From an uncultured Pelagibacteraceae bacterium (GTDB taxonomy: Bacteria; Pseudomonadota; Alphaproteobacteria; Pelagibacterales; Pelagibacteraceae), in the NCBI GenBank assembly GCA_902619675.1, contig CACNFA010000001.1, positions 1-64,000 of the forward strand: a DNA stretch of 64,000 nucleotides. The letters are read 5' to 3'. This document shows positions 38,893 through 48,517 of the stretch, one piece after another. The position numbers were made by a program, and so were the translations under genes. Within the stretch, counting starts at the first letter, position 1. Each line of letters opens with the position of its first letter. The notes under the pieces are model-generated. The model saw nothing but the letters and a program-made list of their open reading frames with translations. It did not search any database and was not told where the DNA came from.

Positions 38893-39954
38893 TTAATTTT
38901 TTGTTAAACGGTAAAGTCTAGAATAAATTATCATGTAAATTAACAATAAGGTAAAGAACCAATATTTACTTAATGTAGGATTTTCAGATAAATACAACCC
39001 AGGCATTATAAGAATAAAATAAATTAAATTTATTATTAGTGAATTTAAATAATTTCCATTTATATTTCCATAAATTTTTGAAATTCTATAAAAACTTAGC
39101 ATGTGTAAATGTTTATTGTCTGGATATATAGGTGATTTTTTTTGTAAGATTTTTCTAAAAAAAGAGAAAAAAACTTCAAAAAAAAGATAAAACAAAAGTG
39201 TACAAAAGAAAAATGAAGAAATATTTGGATTTAAGTTATTAGTAATAATTGTATTTAAACCTATTAAAGCTCCTAGTGTATATGCTCCGCTATCCCCAAG
39301 AAAAATTTTGGCCTTTGGAAAATTAAATAATAAAAATGATAATAAAATTATAATTTGCGAAATTAACAAAATTGAAAATTCTGTATTTCCAGAATTCATA
39401 TTTATATATGTCAATATTATATTAATTATAATCAAATTAATTGTTAAAAGACCATTAAAACCATCGATTAAATTAGCTCCATTTATTACAAACAAAAAAC
39501 ATATTAAAACAAATATTGATGAAAATATATGGCTCGCCATTAAATTAATTAAAAACGGTATGTCGATATTAAAAATTTTTATTGGCAGGATGTAAATAGA
39601 TGTAAAAAGTAATAATATCATGATTATCAATCTTTTTAATGGTTGTAAGTTAATTCTCAAATCTTCTAAAAAACCAATTAAGAACATCGAAAAGCTGACA
39701 AATATATAATCATACAAAATTTTTGAGTAAAGCAGATTGTAGATTATAAAAAAGATACTTAGAGAAAAAAGTATGGCTAATCCTCCACTCCGAGTGACGG
39801 GTAAATCATGAAAAGCTTGAGGTTTAGAGAAATCTCTATCAAGCAAAACACCGTTTTTAATTTTATCGGAATACTTGCTTATTAACAAAAAAATGAAAAA
39901 ACTTATCAAGGCAAAAATCGACAAAAAACTTGCTTCGATTGACTCTGTTCCCAT
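38893..39954 (-). CDS. Polyprenyl-phosphate sugar-1-phosphate transferase (MraY/WecA family)
   Basis: The 353-residue polytopic membrane protein belongs to the glycosyltransferase 4 superfamily, which transfers an amino-sugar phosphate from a UDP-sugar to undecaprenyl phosphate. It shows FLEDLRIN (metal-binding Asp) after membrane segment 3, then NGANLIDGFNGL and FLGDSGAYTLGALIG, then the HLHMLSFYR motif resembling the cytoplasmic HIHH-type loop of WecA rather than that of MraY. It lies outside any mur cluster. It therefore probably starts a surface glycan such as O-antigen, not peptidoglycan. Its exact sugar is unknown. Confidence 0.82.
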   Translation of the reverse strand: MGTESIEASFLSIFALISFFIFLLISKYSDKIKNGVLLDRDFSKPQAFHDLPVTRSGGLAILFSLSIFFIIYNLLYSKILYDYIFVSFSMFLIGFLEDLRINLQPLKRLIIMILLLFTSIYILPIKIFNIDIPFLINLMASHIFSSIFVLICFLFVINGANLIDGFNGLLTINLIIINIILTYINMNSGNTEFSILLISQIIILLSFLLFNFPKAKIFLGDSGAYTLGALIGLNTIITNNLNPNISSFFFCTLLFYLFFEVFFSFFRKILQKKSPIYPDNKHLHMLSFYRISKIYGNINGNYLNSLIINLIYFILIMPGLYLSENPTLSKYWFFTLLLIYMIIYSRLYRLTKN

Positions 39955-40842
39955 TTAATTAACGCTTCCTTTATTATTTTTTTTAAATATATAAATTCCA
40001 ATCAGAATTATAACTAATGAAACCAAAACTCTCCATGTAATAATTTCATCCATTAAAAAATATCCAAAAATAATTCCAAAAATTGGAATTAAATATGCTA
40101 CCTGAGTTTGAAAAACCAAGCCATTAACAGTCAATATTCTAAATCTAATTAACCACGCTAGACCAGTAGCTATTGTGCCTAAGTACAATAAAGATAAAGT
40201 TGAAGCAAAAGTAGGGTCAGAATTCCAAGGTGTTTCAATAATTAAAGAGAACGGAAGTAAAAAGATGACAGACCATAAAGTTGTTGAGGTTGTAACATTT
40301 TCATTTTTTTCTTTTCTTAACTTCAATGTTAATAAACCCCCAATACAATAAAATGTTGATCCTAAAATTGTAATTAACGCATAAACATAATTTTCACTAT
40401 TTATTATTACTTTATCGAAAAATAGAAGAACTATTCCACTAAAACCAATTAAAACGCCTATGGATTTAAAAAAAGAGAGTTTTTCATCCTTTGTGAAAAT
40501 GTGTGCTAAAATCGATCCACTCAGCGGGGTGGTGCTCATTAGTATTGCCGCCAGATAACTATTAATTTTAGATGTTCCAATAGCAATTAAGACAAAAGGT
40601 ATAGCTATATTACATAAGCCAATAATTGCGTACCACTTCCAATTTTTGCTGAACGCCTCAATTTTTATTCCACTTATTTTACAAAGTATTAGAAGAGGTA
40701 TGCTTGCAAAAATAACTCTTACAAGAGCTAACGTTATTGGTTCATAAGAGTAAGTAGCAATCTTGATATTAAAGAAAGATGATCCCCAGATTACTGCTAA
40801 TAGAATTAATAGTGATAAATCAAAGGTATTTGCTTCTCTCAT
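39955..40842 (-). CDS. EamA/DMT-family membrane transporter
   Basis: The 295-residue protein has about ten hydrophobic segments in two homologous EamA halves. The first half begins with LLAVIWGSSFFNIKIA, which matches the family opening WGS.F, and the second half contains TIATGLAWLIRFRIL. Such carriers export amino acids, metabolites or nucleotide sugars; the substrate cannot be told from sequence. It is adjacent to the sugar-phosphate transferase on the same strand (0 bp spacing) and divergent from glnA. Confidence 0.85.
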   Translation of the reverse strand: MREANTFDLSLLILLAVIWGSSFFNIKIATYSYEPITLALVRVIFASIPLLILCKISGIKIEAFSKNWKWYAIIGLCNIAIPFVLIAIGTSKINSYLAAILMSTTPLSGSILAHIFTKDEKLSFFKSIGVLIGFSGIVLLFFDKVIINSENYVYALITILGSTFYCIGGLLTLKLRKEKNENVTTSTTLWSVIFLLPFSLIIETPWNSDPTFASTLSLLYLGTIATGLAWLIRFRILTVNGLVFQTQVAYLIPIFGIIFGYFLMDEIITWRVLVSLVIILIGIYIFKKNNKGSVN

Positions 40843-40960
40843 TTCAAGTTTAAATTGTATGTATGTGATAAATGCATAGCTGATATATATTTTTAATTAT
40901 ACTATAAAAGAGTTCCTTATATATGTTCGGGACAATTTTAAAAACTTATATTATTTACTA

Positions 40961-40966
40961 AAGGAG
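40961..40966 (+). promoter_or_regulatory. Strong Shine-Dalgarno of glnA
   Basis: AAGGAG lies 4 nt before the glnA ATG at 40971. Most genes in this window start by overlap with the preceding gene and lack a clear ribosome-binding site. This strong site marks glnA as independently and heavily translated, and it fixes the start. The 128-bp divergent spacer upstream (40843-40970) also holds TATAAT-like boxes facing both ways near 40896-40903. Confidence 0.7.
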
Positions 40967-40970
40967 CAAA

Positions 40971-42377
40971 ATGAGTTCAAAAAACATCCTAAAGCTTATG
41001 AAAGATAAGCAAGTTGAGTTTGTTGACCTAAGATTTACAGATCCAAAAGGTAAACTCCAGCACTTAACTATGGATGCAACAGTTGTGGATGAAGATATGC
41101 TCGATAAAGGAGTGTTTTTTGATGGGTCATCTATCGCTGGATGGAAAGCAATTAATGAGTCAGACATGATTTTAAAACCTGATTTAGAAAAACCCATAAT
41201 CGATCCTTTTAATTCTCACACAACACTTAATATATTTTGCGATATTTTAGATGCTGTTAAAAAAGATCCTTACGAAAGAGATCCAAGAGGCACAGCTAAA
41301 AAAGCCGAGGCTTATCTTAAAAAAACTGGTATTGGCGATAAATCTTATTTTGGGCCTGAGCCTGAGTTTTTTGTTTTCGATGATGTAAGATACAAAAACG
41401 ATATGAATGAAACTAGCTTCAATATTGATAGCTCTGAAGGCCCTTACAACACAGGAAAAAAGTACGAAAATGGTAACATGGGCCATAGACCTGGAGTTAA
41501 AGGAGGATATTTCCCAGTTCCTCCAGTAGACAGCGCACAAGATATGCGAGGAGAATACCTTAAAGCACTCAAAGATATGGGTGTTAAAGTGGAGAAACAT
41601 CATCATGAAGTAGCTCCAAGTCAACATGAATTAGGAATGTATTTTGGAACATTAACAAATCAAGCTGATAACGTGCAACTATATAAATATGCTGTACAAA
41701 TGGTAACGCATTCGTTTGGCAAAACGGCTACATTTATGCCTAAACCTGTAAAAGGAGATAATGGCTCAGGTATGCATTGCCATCAATCTATTTGGAAGGG
41801 TAGCACTCCATTATTTATGGGAAAAGAATATGCTGGCTTATCTAAGGAAGCGCTATATTATATTGGTGGAATTTTAAAACATGCTAGAGCTATAAATGCG
41901 TTCGCTAACGCTACTACAAATAGCTATAAAAGACTAATACCTGGTTTTGAAGCACCTGTAATATTAGCCTATTCTGCTAGAAATAGATCGGCTTCTTGCA
42001 GAATACCAGTGATAATGAACCCTAAGGCAGCAAGAATGGAAATAAGATTCCCAGATGCAGCAGGAAATCCTTACTTAACATTTGCATCAATGTTAATGGC
42101 TGGTTTAGACGGTATTAAAAACAAAATTGACCCTGGAAAGCCTTTTGATCAGGATCTTTATTCATTATCTGAAGATGAAGTAAAAAAACTTCCAACAGTT
42201 TGTGGATCATTAAGAGAAGCTATGCAAAATCTTGATAAAGATAGAAAATTTTTAACAGAGGGCGGAGTATTTACTGATGATCAAATCGACGCCTATATTG
42301 AGTTAAAATTTCAAGAGATTTATAACTTTGAACACACGCCTCATCCAATCGAGTTTGAGATGTATTATAGCGGTTAA
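40971..42377 (+). CDS. glnA: Glutamine synthetase type I
   Basis: GlnA makes glutamine from glutamate, ammonia and ATP, the main ammonia-assimilation step. The 468-residue length is that of the dodecameric type I enzyme. Motifs include FDGSSIAGWKAINESDM, GPEPEFFVFD, HHEVAPSQHELG, NGSGMHCHQS (ATP-binding region) and IPVIMNPKAARMEIRFPD. The adenylylation site appears intact at Tyr397 in DLYSL, so control by GlnE is expected. It has a strong Shine-Dalgarno and interlocks its stop codon with the convergent sufA stop at TTAA. Confidence 0.97.
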   Translation: MSSKNILKLMKDKQVEFVDLRFTDPKGKLQHLTMDATVVDEDMLDKGVFFDGSSIAGWKAINESDMILKPDLEKPIIDPFNSHTTLNIFCDILDAVKKDPYERDPRGTAKKAEAYLKKTGIGDKSYFGPEPEFFVFDDVRYKNDMNETSFNIDSSEGPYNTGKKYENGNMGHRPGVKGGYFPVPPVDSAQDMRGEYLKALKDMGVKVEKHHHEVAPSQHELGMYFGTLTNQADNVQLYKYAVQMVTHSFGKTATFMPKPVKGDNGSGMHCHQSIWKGSTPLFMGKEYAGLSKEALYYIGGILKHARAINAFANATTNSYKRLIPGFEAPVILAYSARNRSASCRIPVIMNPKAARMEIRFPDAAGNPYLTFASMLMAGLDGIKNKIDPGKPFDQDLYSLSEDEVKKLPTVCGSLREAMQNLDKDRKFLTEGGVFTDDQIDAYIELKFQEIYNFEHTPHPIEFEMYYSG

Positions 42378-42709
42378 ACTTTAAAAGACTCCCCGCATCC
42401 ACACCTTTCTGTTTCATTCGGGTTTTTAAAGATAAACTGTGAGGAAAATTTTTCTTGTTTATAATCCATTTCAGTACCCAACAAGTACATTATTGCTTTT
42501 GGATCTATAAGCACCTTAACTCCTTTATCTTCAATCACCTCTTCATTAGGTTTAATTTCTCTCGCGTATTCCATGACATATGACATGCCTGCACATCCTC
42601 CAGTTTTTACACCTATTCTTACGCCTATCGCTGAGTCCTCAGCCTTAGACATTATATATTTTATTCTATCTGCGGCGTTATTACTTAATCTAATAATTTG
42701 TTTACTCAT
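42374..42709 (-). CDS. sufA: A-type iron-sulfur carrier (SufA/HesB family)
   Basis: This protein delivers assembled Fe-S clusters to targets. The 111-residue protein carries the three invariant cysteines, one in KTGGCAGMSYVMEY and two in the C-terminal RCGCGES. It is the last gene of the suf operon, overlapping sufT by 4 bp. SufA is preferred over IscA or ErpA because of the operon context. Its stop shares a 4-bp palindrome with the glnA stop. Confidence 0.93.
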   Translation of the reverse strand: MSKQIIRLSNNAADRIKYIMSKAEDSAIGVRIGVKTGGCAGMSYVMEYAREIKPNEEVIEDKGVKVLIDPKAIMYLLGTEMDYKQEKFSSQFIFKNPNETERCGCGESFKV

Positions 42710-43008
42710 AAATTTAATTCAATTTTAGCAGCTTCAGACATTTTGTCTTTTGTCCAGGGAGGATCCCATACTATTTTAAGTTCAACATCCTCAATTCCCT
42801 CAATCTTTAATATATTCTCTTTAACTGAATTAGGCAAACTTTCAGCAACAGGGCAATTTGGTGAAGTTAAGGTCATTTCTATTAAAACTTTTTTATCATT
42901 TTGAACCTCAATTTTATAAATTAATCCTAATTCATAGATATCAACTGGAATTTCTGGATCATAAATTTTTTTTATTTCTTTAATTATATTATCTTTTATT
43001 CCCGTCAT
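42706..43008 (-). CDS. sufT: SufT-like DUF59/MIP18 family protein
   Basis: This 100-residue protein has the DUF59 fold with IYDPEIPVDIYELGLIY at the start, and MTLTSPNCPVAESLP in the middle bearing the conserved Cys. VWDPPWTKDKMSEAAKIEL closes it. Members act in Fe-S cluster maturation, and the gene sits between sufU and sufA, which supports the SufT name. The gene starts 1 bp after the sufU stop. Confidence 0.92.
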   Translation of the reverse strand: MTGIKDNIIKEIKKIYDPEIPVDIYELGLIYKIEVQNDKKVLIEMTLTSPNCPVAESLPNSVKENILKIEGIEDVELKIVWDPPWTKDKMSEAAKIELNL

Positions 43009-43009
43009 T

Positions 43010-43453
43010 TTATTTTTTTTTTTCTATAGCTGATAATAATGTATGCCAAGCCATCGTAGCACATTTTATCCTCATAGGAAATTCTTGAACGCCAGATAGT
43101 GAAGATATAGTCGTTATTTGATTTTCCGATAAACTATTAAGAGTTATTTTTGATTTATTTTTTAACATACTCAAAAAATCATCTGTTAATTTTCTTGAAA
43201 AATTAAGATCTTTACCTTTCAATGTGTCAGTAAGAATCGAGGCTGAAGCTAAAGATATTGCGCACCCCTCGCCCTCAAAACTTAAAGCTGAAATATTTTT
43301 ATCTTGTTCTAATTTTAAAAATATATGTACTTTGTCACCACATAGTGGATTATGTGCTTTCGCATCATGGTTATAGCCCTCGCATTTTCCTTTATTCCTA
43401 GGATTTTTTGCGTGATCTAAAATAATCTCTTGATATAATTCTTTTAGATCCAT
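43010..43453 (-). CDS. sufU: SufU/IscU-type iron-sulfur scaffold or sulfur-transfer protein
   Basis: The 147-residue protein begins LYQEIILDHAKNPRNKGK, the SufU family opening. It has three conserved cysteines in NPLCGDKV, EGEGCAISLAS and MRIKCATMAW. It lacks the LPPVK chaperone-binding motif of housekeeping IscU, which fits SufU. In SufU systems the protein accepts sulfur from SufS through a zinc site. It overlaps sufS by 1 bp. Confidence 0.93.
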   Translation of the reverse strand: MDLKELYQEIILDHAKNPRNKGKCEGYNHDAKAHNPLCGDKVHIFLKLEQDKNISALSFEGEGCAISLASASILTDTLKGKDLNFSRKLTDDFLSMLKNKSKITLNSLSENQITTISSLSGVQEFPMRIKCATMAWHTLLSAIEKKK

Positions 43454-44682
43454 TAAACCTCAAACACTTTCTTGCATTTATTTATTGACTCACATAAAAC
43501 ATCCACATCTTCTTTTGTGTTATAAACTCCAATTGAAGCTCTTGCAGACGCAGGAATTCCTAACTTATCATGCAAAATTTGACAACAGTGATGTCCTGCT
43601 CTTATTGCAACTCCATCATCATCTAAAATTGTAGCTATATCATGCGGGTGAATTCCTTTAATCGTAAATGACATAATTGATGCTCTATTTTTTGGATTGC
43701 CAATTAAGCTAACAGAGTTATCTTTTCGTAATTTTTCTAAACCGTACTCCAATATCTGCCTTTCATGGTTTTCAATGTTTTTAATACCTAGGTCTTGAAT
43801 AAATTCAATGGACTTCGCAAAAGCTACTACCTCTGCTGTTTGCATTGTACCTGCCTCAAATTTGGTAGGCGAGTCTGCGTAGGATATTTTGTCTTTTTTT
43901 ACTTCGCTTATCATTCCTCCACCACCTTGATAGGGTGGTAATTCATCAACCCATTTTTTTTTAGCATAAAGAATACCAAGTCCATTTGGTCCGTACATTT
44001 TATGACAAGAAATTGCATAAAAATCACATTCTAATTCTTGCACATCTAGAAATGAATGTGGGGCACCTTGCGTCCCATCAATCAATACTGGAATATTTTT
44101 TGTTTTGGCTAAGTCAATAATTTTTTTTACAGGCATGATTGTACCAGTTACATTTGATATGTGAGTAAAAGCAATCATTTTAGTTTTCTTGGTGATCTGT
44201 TTTTTAAATTCGTTAATATCTATTTCTCCTTTATCGTTTACTGAAGCAAATTTTATTACTGCATCCTTTCTTTTTCTTAAATAATGCCAAGGAACATAAT
44301 TTGAATGATGTTCAAGTTCAGTGACAAGAATTTCATCGCCATTATTAATAAATTTCTCTCCATAAGTATTAGCTACTAAATTGATTGCTTCTGTAGCACC
44401 TTTAGTAAAAATTATTTCCTCTCTATGTTTGGCATTAATATAAGATTTGACTATATCTCTTGTTTCTTCGAACTTATTAGTTGCTTTCACTGCTAGCGTA
44501 TGTACGCTTCTTCCGACATTTGAAAATTCAGTTTCATAAAATCTCGATATTTCATCAATAACTATTTTTGGTTTTTGTGAAGAATTTGCACTATCTAGGT
44601 AAATTAAAGGTTTGCCCTTAATTTTTTGTTTAAAAATTGGAAATTTTGATTTTATATTATTAAATTCCATTGACCTGCTCAT
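43453..44682 (-). CDS. sufS: Cysteine desulfurase
   Basis: SufS takes sulfur from cysteine with PLP and forms an enzyme persulfide for cluster assembly. The 409-residue class V aminotransferase-like protein has the PLP Lys in SCHKMYGPNG and LTELEHHSNYVPW upstream. It also has FEAGTMQTAEVVA and the persulfide Cys region IRAGHHCCQ. An alternative start four codons later (MEFNNIK) would shorten the overlap with sufD from 23 to 11 bp. Confidence 0.95.
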   Translation of the reverse strand: MSRSMEFNNIKSKFPIFKQKIKGKPLIYLDSANSSQKPKIVIDEISRFYETEFSNVGRSVHTLAVKATNKFEETRDIVKSYINAKHREEIIFTKGATEAINLVANTYGEKFINNGDEILVTELEHHSNYVPWHYLRKRKDAVIKFASVNDKGEIDINEFKKQITKKTKMIAFTHISNVTGTIMPVKKIIDLAKTKNIPVLIDGTQGAPHSFLDVQELECDFYAISCHKMYGPNGLGILYAKKKWVDELPPYQGGGGMISEVKKDKISYADSPTKFEAGTMQTAEVVAFAKSIEFIQDLGIKNIENHERQILEYGLEKLRKDNSVSLIGNPKNRASIMSFTIKGIHPHDIATILDDDGVAIRAGHHCCQILHDKLGIPASARASIGVYNTKEDVDVLCESINKCKKVFEV

Positions 44683-45901
44683 TAATGCTCTTTTCGAGAA
44701 AGGTTTTTAATTTTGATTCAGATATATTTTCTAAAATTTCACTTAGAAAACCGTTTATTAAAAGTTTTCTTGCCACTGACAATTCAATTCCTCTTGTCAT
44801 TAAGTAATGAACTGAATTTTCATCTATGCTTCCCGAAGTTGAACCGTGCGAACATTTAACATCATCAGCATAAATTTCTAACTCTGGTTTAGCGTTGAAT
44901 TCAGCTTGATCATCTAAAATAAGAGCTTTACTCAATTGATATGCATCTGTTTTTTGTGCAATATCTTTAACAAATATTTTTCCTTGATAAATTCCATTGC
45001 TTTCATTGTCCAAAACATTTTTAATTTTTTGATAACTTTTACAATTCGGCGCCAAGTGATTTATTTGAGTTTTTATTTCCTGGTGTTCTCCTTTACCTAA
45101 ATTTAATCCAGATAAGATGTAACAATTGCTTTTTTCTTTTTCTAAATTCATGTTAATCTCAATTTTGTTAAATTTTATCCCAGAGCTTAATATAAAATTT
45201 TGATAACTAGAGTTATAATCTTGGTTCCCTGATATATTTTTATAAAAGAAACCATTGCTTTTTGTTTTTTGTAAAATTATATTTTTTAATATTGAGCCTT
45301 TACCAATCTTAATATTCTCGAATGTATTTTTTAAAAATTTACTTTTTTCTCCAATATTATACTCAATTAATGTTAGTTCAGAGTTTTGATTTAATCTAAT
45401 TTGATTTGAATTATTAATAATTTTATTTTCTAAAGCTGATGTAAAATAGTTATAAATTATAATTGGTTTTTTACACTTATAATCTTTTTGTATCTCTATA
45501 TTAAATCCACCTAAAGATAGAGCTTTATTCAGATTTTGAAGATTATTACCTGATTGATAATTAAAATTCTCATTTGATTTTAAATTTTCGATTTTTAATT
45601 TTTCCTTTTCTTCGAACTTTATGTCGAAAGACTTAAGTATTCCATTTACAAGAATAATGTTGTTATGATCAAAATCGTCAATTAATTTTATTTTTTGGTC
45701 GTATTTAAAGTCATCGTTATTCGTAATTTGCTTAAAATTCTTATTTATTATAAAGTTAAGGTCACTAAACTTCCAATTTTCATCCTTTTTATTTGGAAAC
45801 CCAGTTTTTAAAAATAGTTCAAAATTTTTTTTTCTCTCTAATGCCTCTTTTTTTGTTGAGGAAGATATTTTTTCTAAATCTATATTAAATAATTGTTCCA
45901 T
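44660..45901 (-). CDS. sufD: Fe-S cluster assembly protein SufD
   Basis: SufD is the non-catalytic partner of SufB in the SufBC2D scaffold. The 413-residue protein is divergent and Asn/Lys-rich through its N-terminal half. It has the conserved C-terminal beta-helix end: ALILDDQAEFNAKPELEIYADDVKCSHGSTSGSID (read in parts), with the conserved Cys-Ser-His, then YLMTRGI. It overlaps sufC by 1 bp. Confidence 0.93.
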   Translation of the reverse strand: MEQLFNIDLEKISSSTKKEALERKKNFELFLKTGFPNKKDENWKFSDLNFIINKNFKQITNNDDFKYDQKIKLIDDFDHNNIILVNGILKSFDIKFEEKEKLKIENLKSNENFNYQSGNNLQNLNKALSLGGFNIEIQKDYKCKKPIIIYNYFTSALENKIINNSNQIRLNQNSELTLIEYNIGEKSKFLKNTFENIKIGKGSILKNIILQKTKSNGFFYKNISGNQDYNSSYQNFILSSGIKFNKIEINMNLEKEKSNCYILSGLNLGKGEHQEIKTQINHLAPNCKSYQKIKNVLDNESNGIYQGKIFVKDIAQKTDAYQLSKALILDDQAEFNAKPELEIYADDVKCSHGSTSGSIDENSVHYLMTRGIELSVARKLLINGFLSEILENISESKLKTFLEKSINEQVNGI

Positions 45902-46635
45902 TATTTCAAATTTTCGTAGCCAGTTTTTTCTAATTCTTGGCCTAAATCAGCAGAGCCAGTTTTAATAATTTTGCCGTTCGATAAAACGTGAATAAAATCC
46001 GGTTTAATATAATCAAGCAGTCTTTGATAATGAGTAATGATCAAGAATGCATTATTTTTATTTTTATGAGAATTGACGCCATCAGCAACTATTCTTAATG
46101 CGTCAATGTCTAAACCTGAGTCTGTCTCGTCTAAAATAGCTAATTTTGGTTCTAAGAGTTTCATTTGAAGAATTTCATTTTTCTTTTTTTCACCTCCCGA
46201 GAAACCAACATTTAACTGTCTAGACAAAAATTTTTCATCAATGCTTAAATCAGAAGCTTTTTCTTTAATTAACTTCAAAAGAGTTAAAGTGTCCAACTCC
46301 TTTTCACCTTTGGCTTTTCTGATTGTATTTAGTGAGGTTTTAAGAAAATTTGTAGTATTAACTCCTGGGATTTCTAAAGGATATTGAAATGCTAAAAATA
46401 TTCCTTTTTGTGCTCGCTCTTCTATTGGAATTTCTTGCAAATTTTTGCCTTCGTATTTTAAACTTCCGCTAACTTCATAACCATTCTTACCCGATAAAAT
46501 ATTTGCCAAAGTGCTTTTTCCAGAGCCATTTGGGCCCATAATTGCATGTACTTCACCAGGTTGTATATTTAAATTTAATCCGTTTAAAATTATCTTATCT
46601 TTTACAGATGCTTTTAAATTTTGCAATTGAAGCAT
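45901..46635 (-). CDS. sufC: Fe-S cluster assembly ATPase SufC
   Basis: SufC is the ATPase that drives shape changes of the SufBD scaffold. The 244-residue protein has Walker A GPNGSGKS near residue 36, the SufC-type signature GFSGGEKKKNEILQM instead of a transporter signature, and Walker B LAILDETDSGLDIDAL. It is a soluble ABC ATPase without a membrane partner. It overlaps both neighbours by 1 bp. Confidence 0.96.
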   Translation of the reverse strand: MLQLQNLKASVKDKIILNGLNLNIQPGEVHAIMGPNGSGKSTLANILSGKNGYEVSGSLKYEGKNLQEIPIEERAQKGIFLAFQYPLEIPGVNTTNFLKTSLNTIRKAKGEKELDTLTLLKLIKEKASDLSIDEKFLSRQLNVGFSGGEKKKNEILQMKLLEPKLAILDETDSGLDIDALRIVADGVNSHKNKNNAFLIITHYQRLLDYIKPDFIHVLSNGKIIKTGSADLGQELEKTGYENLK

Positions 46636-48068
46636 TATCCAACGCTCCCCTCTAAACTGATAGAAACTAATTTTTGTGCTTCCACTGCAAATTCCATAGG
46701 AAGTTGTTGTAATACTTCTTTGCAGAAACCATTAACTATAAGACTTACTGCTTCCTCCTGATTAAGTCCTCTTTGATTACAATAAAATAATTGATCCTCA
46801 TTAATTTTAGATGTTGTAGCTTCGTGTTCTATTGTCGATGATGAATTTTTATTTTTTATATATGGTACAGTATGCGCTCCACATTTGTTACCCATTAAAA
46901 GTGAGTCACATTGTGTATAATTTCTAGAATTTTTAGCTTTAGTGCCAATATCTACGAGACCCCTATAAGTGTTATCTGCTTGACCTGCAGAAATTCCTTT
47001 TGAAATAATCTTACTTTTTGTATTCTTACCTAAATGGATCATCTTAGTACCAGTATCTGCTTTTTGATGATTATTTGTAATAGCTATCGAATAAAATTCA
47101 CCTACAGAATTATCACCTTGTAAAATACAACTAGGATATTTCCATGTTATTGCGGATCCAGTCTCGACTTGTGTCCATGAAATTTTAGAATTTTTACCTC
47201 TGCATGCACCTCTCTTTGTAACAAAGTTATATATTCCACCGACTCCATCCTTATCTCCCGGGTACCAATTTTGAACAGTCGAATATTTTATCTCAGCGTT
47301 ATCTAAAGCAACTAATTCTACATTTGCTGCGTGTAGTTGATTTTCGTCCCTCATTGGAGCCGTGCAACCCTCCAAATAACTCACATAACTGCCTTTATCC
47401 GCAATGATTAAAGTTCTTTCGAACTGACCCGTTTCAGATGCGTTAATTCTAAAGTATGTAGATAGTTCCATTGGGCATCTTGTATTTGGTGGAATATAGA
47501 CAAAAGACCCATCAGTAAAAACTGCTGAGTTGAGTGTTGCAAAATAATGGTCGCTTAAAGGAATAACAGAACCAAGATATTTTTTTACTAATTCAGGATG
47601 TTTTTGTATTGCTTCAGAGATTGGACAAAAAATTATACCCTTTTTATCTAACTCACCTTTAAATGTTGTCGCTACTGAAACTGAATCAAAAACAGCATCA
47701 ACTGCAACCCCACTCAGTCTTTTTTGTTCATTTAAAGGAATACCTAGTTTATTGTATGTCTCAATAAGTTTTGGATCCACTTCATCTAAACTTTTTGGTT
47801 TATCTTTCATGCTCTTAGGAGCAGAATAATAATATAAATCTTGGTAATTTATTTTTGGATATTTAGGTTTTTGCCAGTTTGGTTCTTTTAAAGCTTTAAG
47901 CCTATTGAAAGCTTTAAGTCTCCAGTCAAGCATCCACTTAGGTTCTTTTTTTACTTCAGAAATAAACTTAATAGTTTTTTCTGAAAGTCCTTTTGGTGCT
48001 TTAAAATTTTCAATATCAGTTGAAAACCCATACTTATATTCTTGATTTTTTAATTCACTACTTTTCAT
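46635..48068 (-). CDS. sufB: Fe-S cluster assembly protein SufB
   Basis: SufB is the scaffold subunit on which clusters are built. The 477-residue protein has DWRLKAF near the N-terminus, [24 protein letters not shown] (read in parts), and [25 protein letters not shown]. The C-terminal [10 protein letters not shown] and [21 protein letters not shown] follow, all strongly conserved. It lies 5 bp downstream of iscR. Confidence 0.96.
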   Translation of the reverse strand: MKSSELKNQEYKYGFSTDIENFKAPKGLSEKTIKFISEVKKEPKWMLDWRLKAFNRLKALKEPNWQKPKYPKINYQDLYYYSAPKSMKDKPKSLDEVDPKLIETYNKLGIPLNEQKRLSGVAVDAVFDSVSVATTFKGELDKKGIIFCPISEAIQKHPELVKKYLGSVIPLSDHYFATLNSAVFTDGSFVYIPPNTRCPMELSTYFRINASETGQFERTLIIADKGSYVSYLEGCTAPMRDENQLHAANVELVALDNAEIKYSTVQNWYPGDKDGVGGIYNFVTKRGACRGKNSKISWTQVETGSAITWKYPSCILQGDNSVGEFYSIAITNNHQKADTGTKMIHLGKNTKSKIISKGISAGQADNTYRGLVDIGTKAKNSRNYTQCDSLLMGNKCGAHTVPYIKNKNSSSTIEHEATTSKINEDQLFYCNQRGLNQEEAVSLIVNGFCKEVLQQLPMEFAVEAQKLVSISLEGSVG

Positions 48069-48073
48069 ATTAC

Positions 48074-48484
48074 TTAATTAAGTTTCGTTAAATCTTGTAA
48101 TTTTACTTTTTCAAAAAAACCATTTATATGTTGATCCAATTGATCCCATAGATTATGAGTAATACATTTAGTCGATTTATTATTACATCCTCTTTTGGAA
48201 TTTTTTTTACAATTTAAAGTTTTAACCTCTTCATCAACAGCAAAAATTATATTAGATAGCTTAATCTCTGAAGCTGGTTTTTCAAGTACATATCCTCCAT
48301 TAGCCCCTCTTGAGCTTTTTACCAGCTTGTTATTTTTAAGTTTTAAGAAAATTTGCTCTAAGTAAGCTAAAGAAATATTTTGCCTGATAGATATTTCAGT
48401 AAGGCTTATTGGTCCGTCTTTAGCGTTTGATGCCAAGTCCGCCATAGCCATAACTGCATATCTTCCTTTATTTGTAAGCTTCAT
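48074..48484 (-). CDS. iscR: Rrf2-family iron-sulfur regulator IscR
   Basis: IscR is a [2Fe-2S] transcription factor controlling Fe-S biogenesis. With the ATG at 48484 the protein is 136 residues and begins [18 protein letters not shown], the Rrf2 opening. It has the winged helix with [23 protein letters not shown] and the RGANGGYVL wing. The putative cluster cysteines are Cys92, Cys100 and Cys107. A longer frame using TTG seven codons earlier would start inside the adjacent inverted repeat and is not favoured. It heads the suf operon and probably represses itself. Confidence 0.93.
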   Translation of the reverse strand: MKLTNKGRYAVMAMADLASNAKDGPISLTEISIRQNISLAYLEQIFLKLKNNKLVKSSRGANGGYVLEKPASEIKLSNIIFAVDEEVKTLNCKKNSKRGCNNKSTKCITHNLWDQLDQHINGFFEKVKLQDLTKLN

Positions 48485-48512
48485 AAAATTATTGTTGTAA
48501 TACAATAATTTT
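48485..48512. repeat. Perfect 10-bp inverted repeat touching the iscR start codon
   Basis: AAAATTATTG (48485-48494) and CAATAATTTT (48503-48512) are exact reverse complements separated by 8 bp, TTGTAATA. The first base is adjacent to the iscR ATG at 48484. In RNA it would form a hairpin ending one base before the start codon; in DNA it could be an operator. No Shine-Dalgarno is evident between it and the ATG. Confidence 0.7.
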
Positions 48513-48517
48513 AAGTT

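Noticed and set aside
38893-39954. MraY, the peptidoglycan translocase
   Set aside because: The cytoplasmic HLHM loop and the location away from mur genes fit a WecA-like enzyme better.
40917-40940. TGTTCGGGACA before glnA as a regulator-binding site
   Set aside because: The symmetry is limited to TGT/ACA, and it matches no nitrogen-regulator consensus I know.
48485-48505. TTG start giving IscR seven extra residues
   Set aside because: Those codons lie in the inverted repeat, and Rrf2 proteins begin at the MKLT equivalent.
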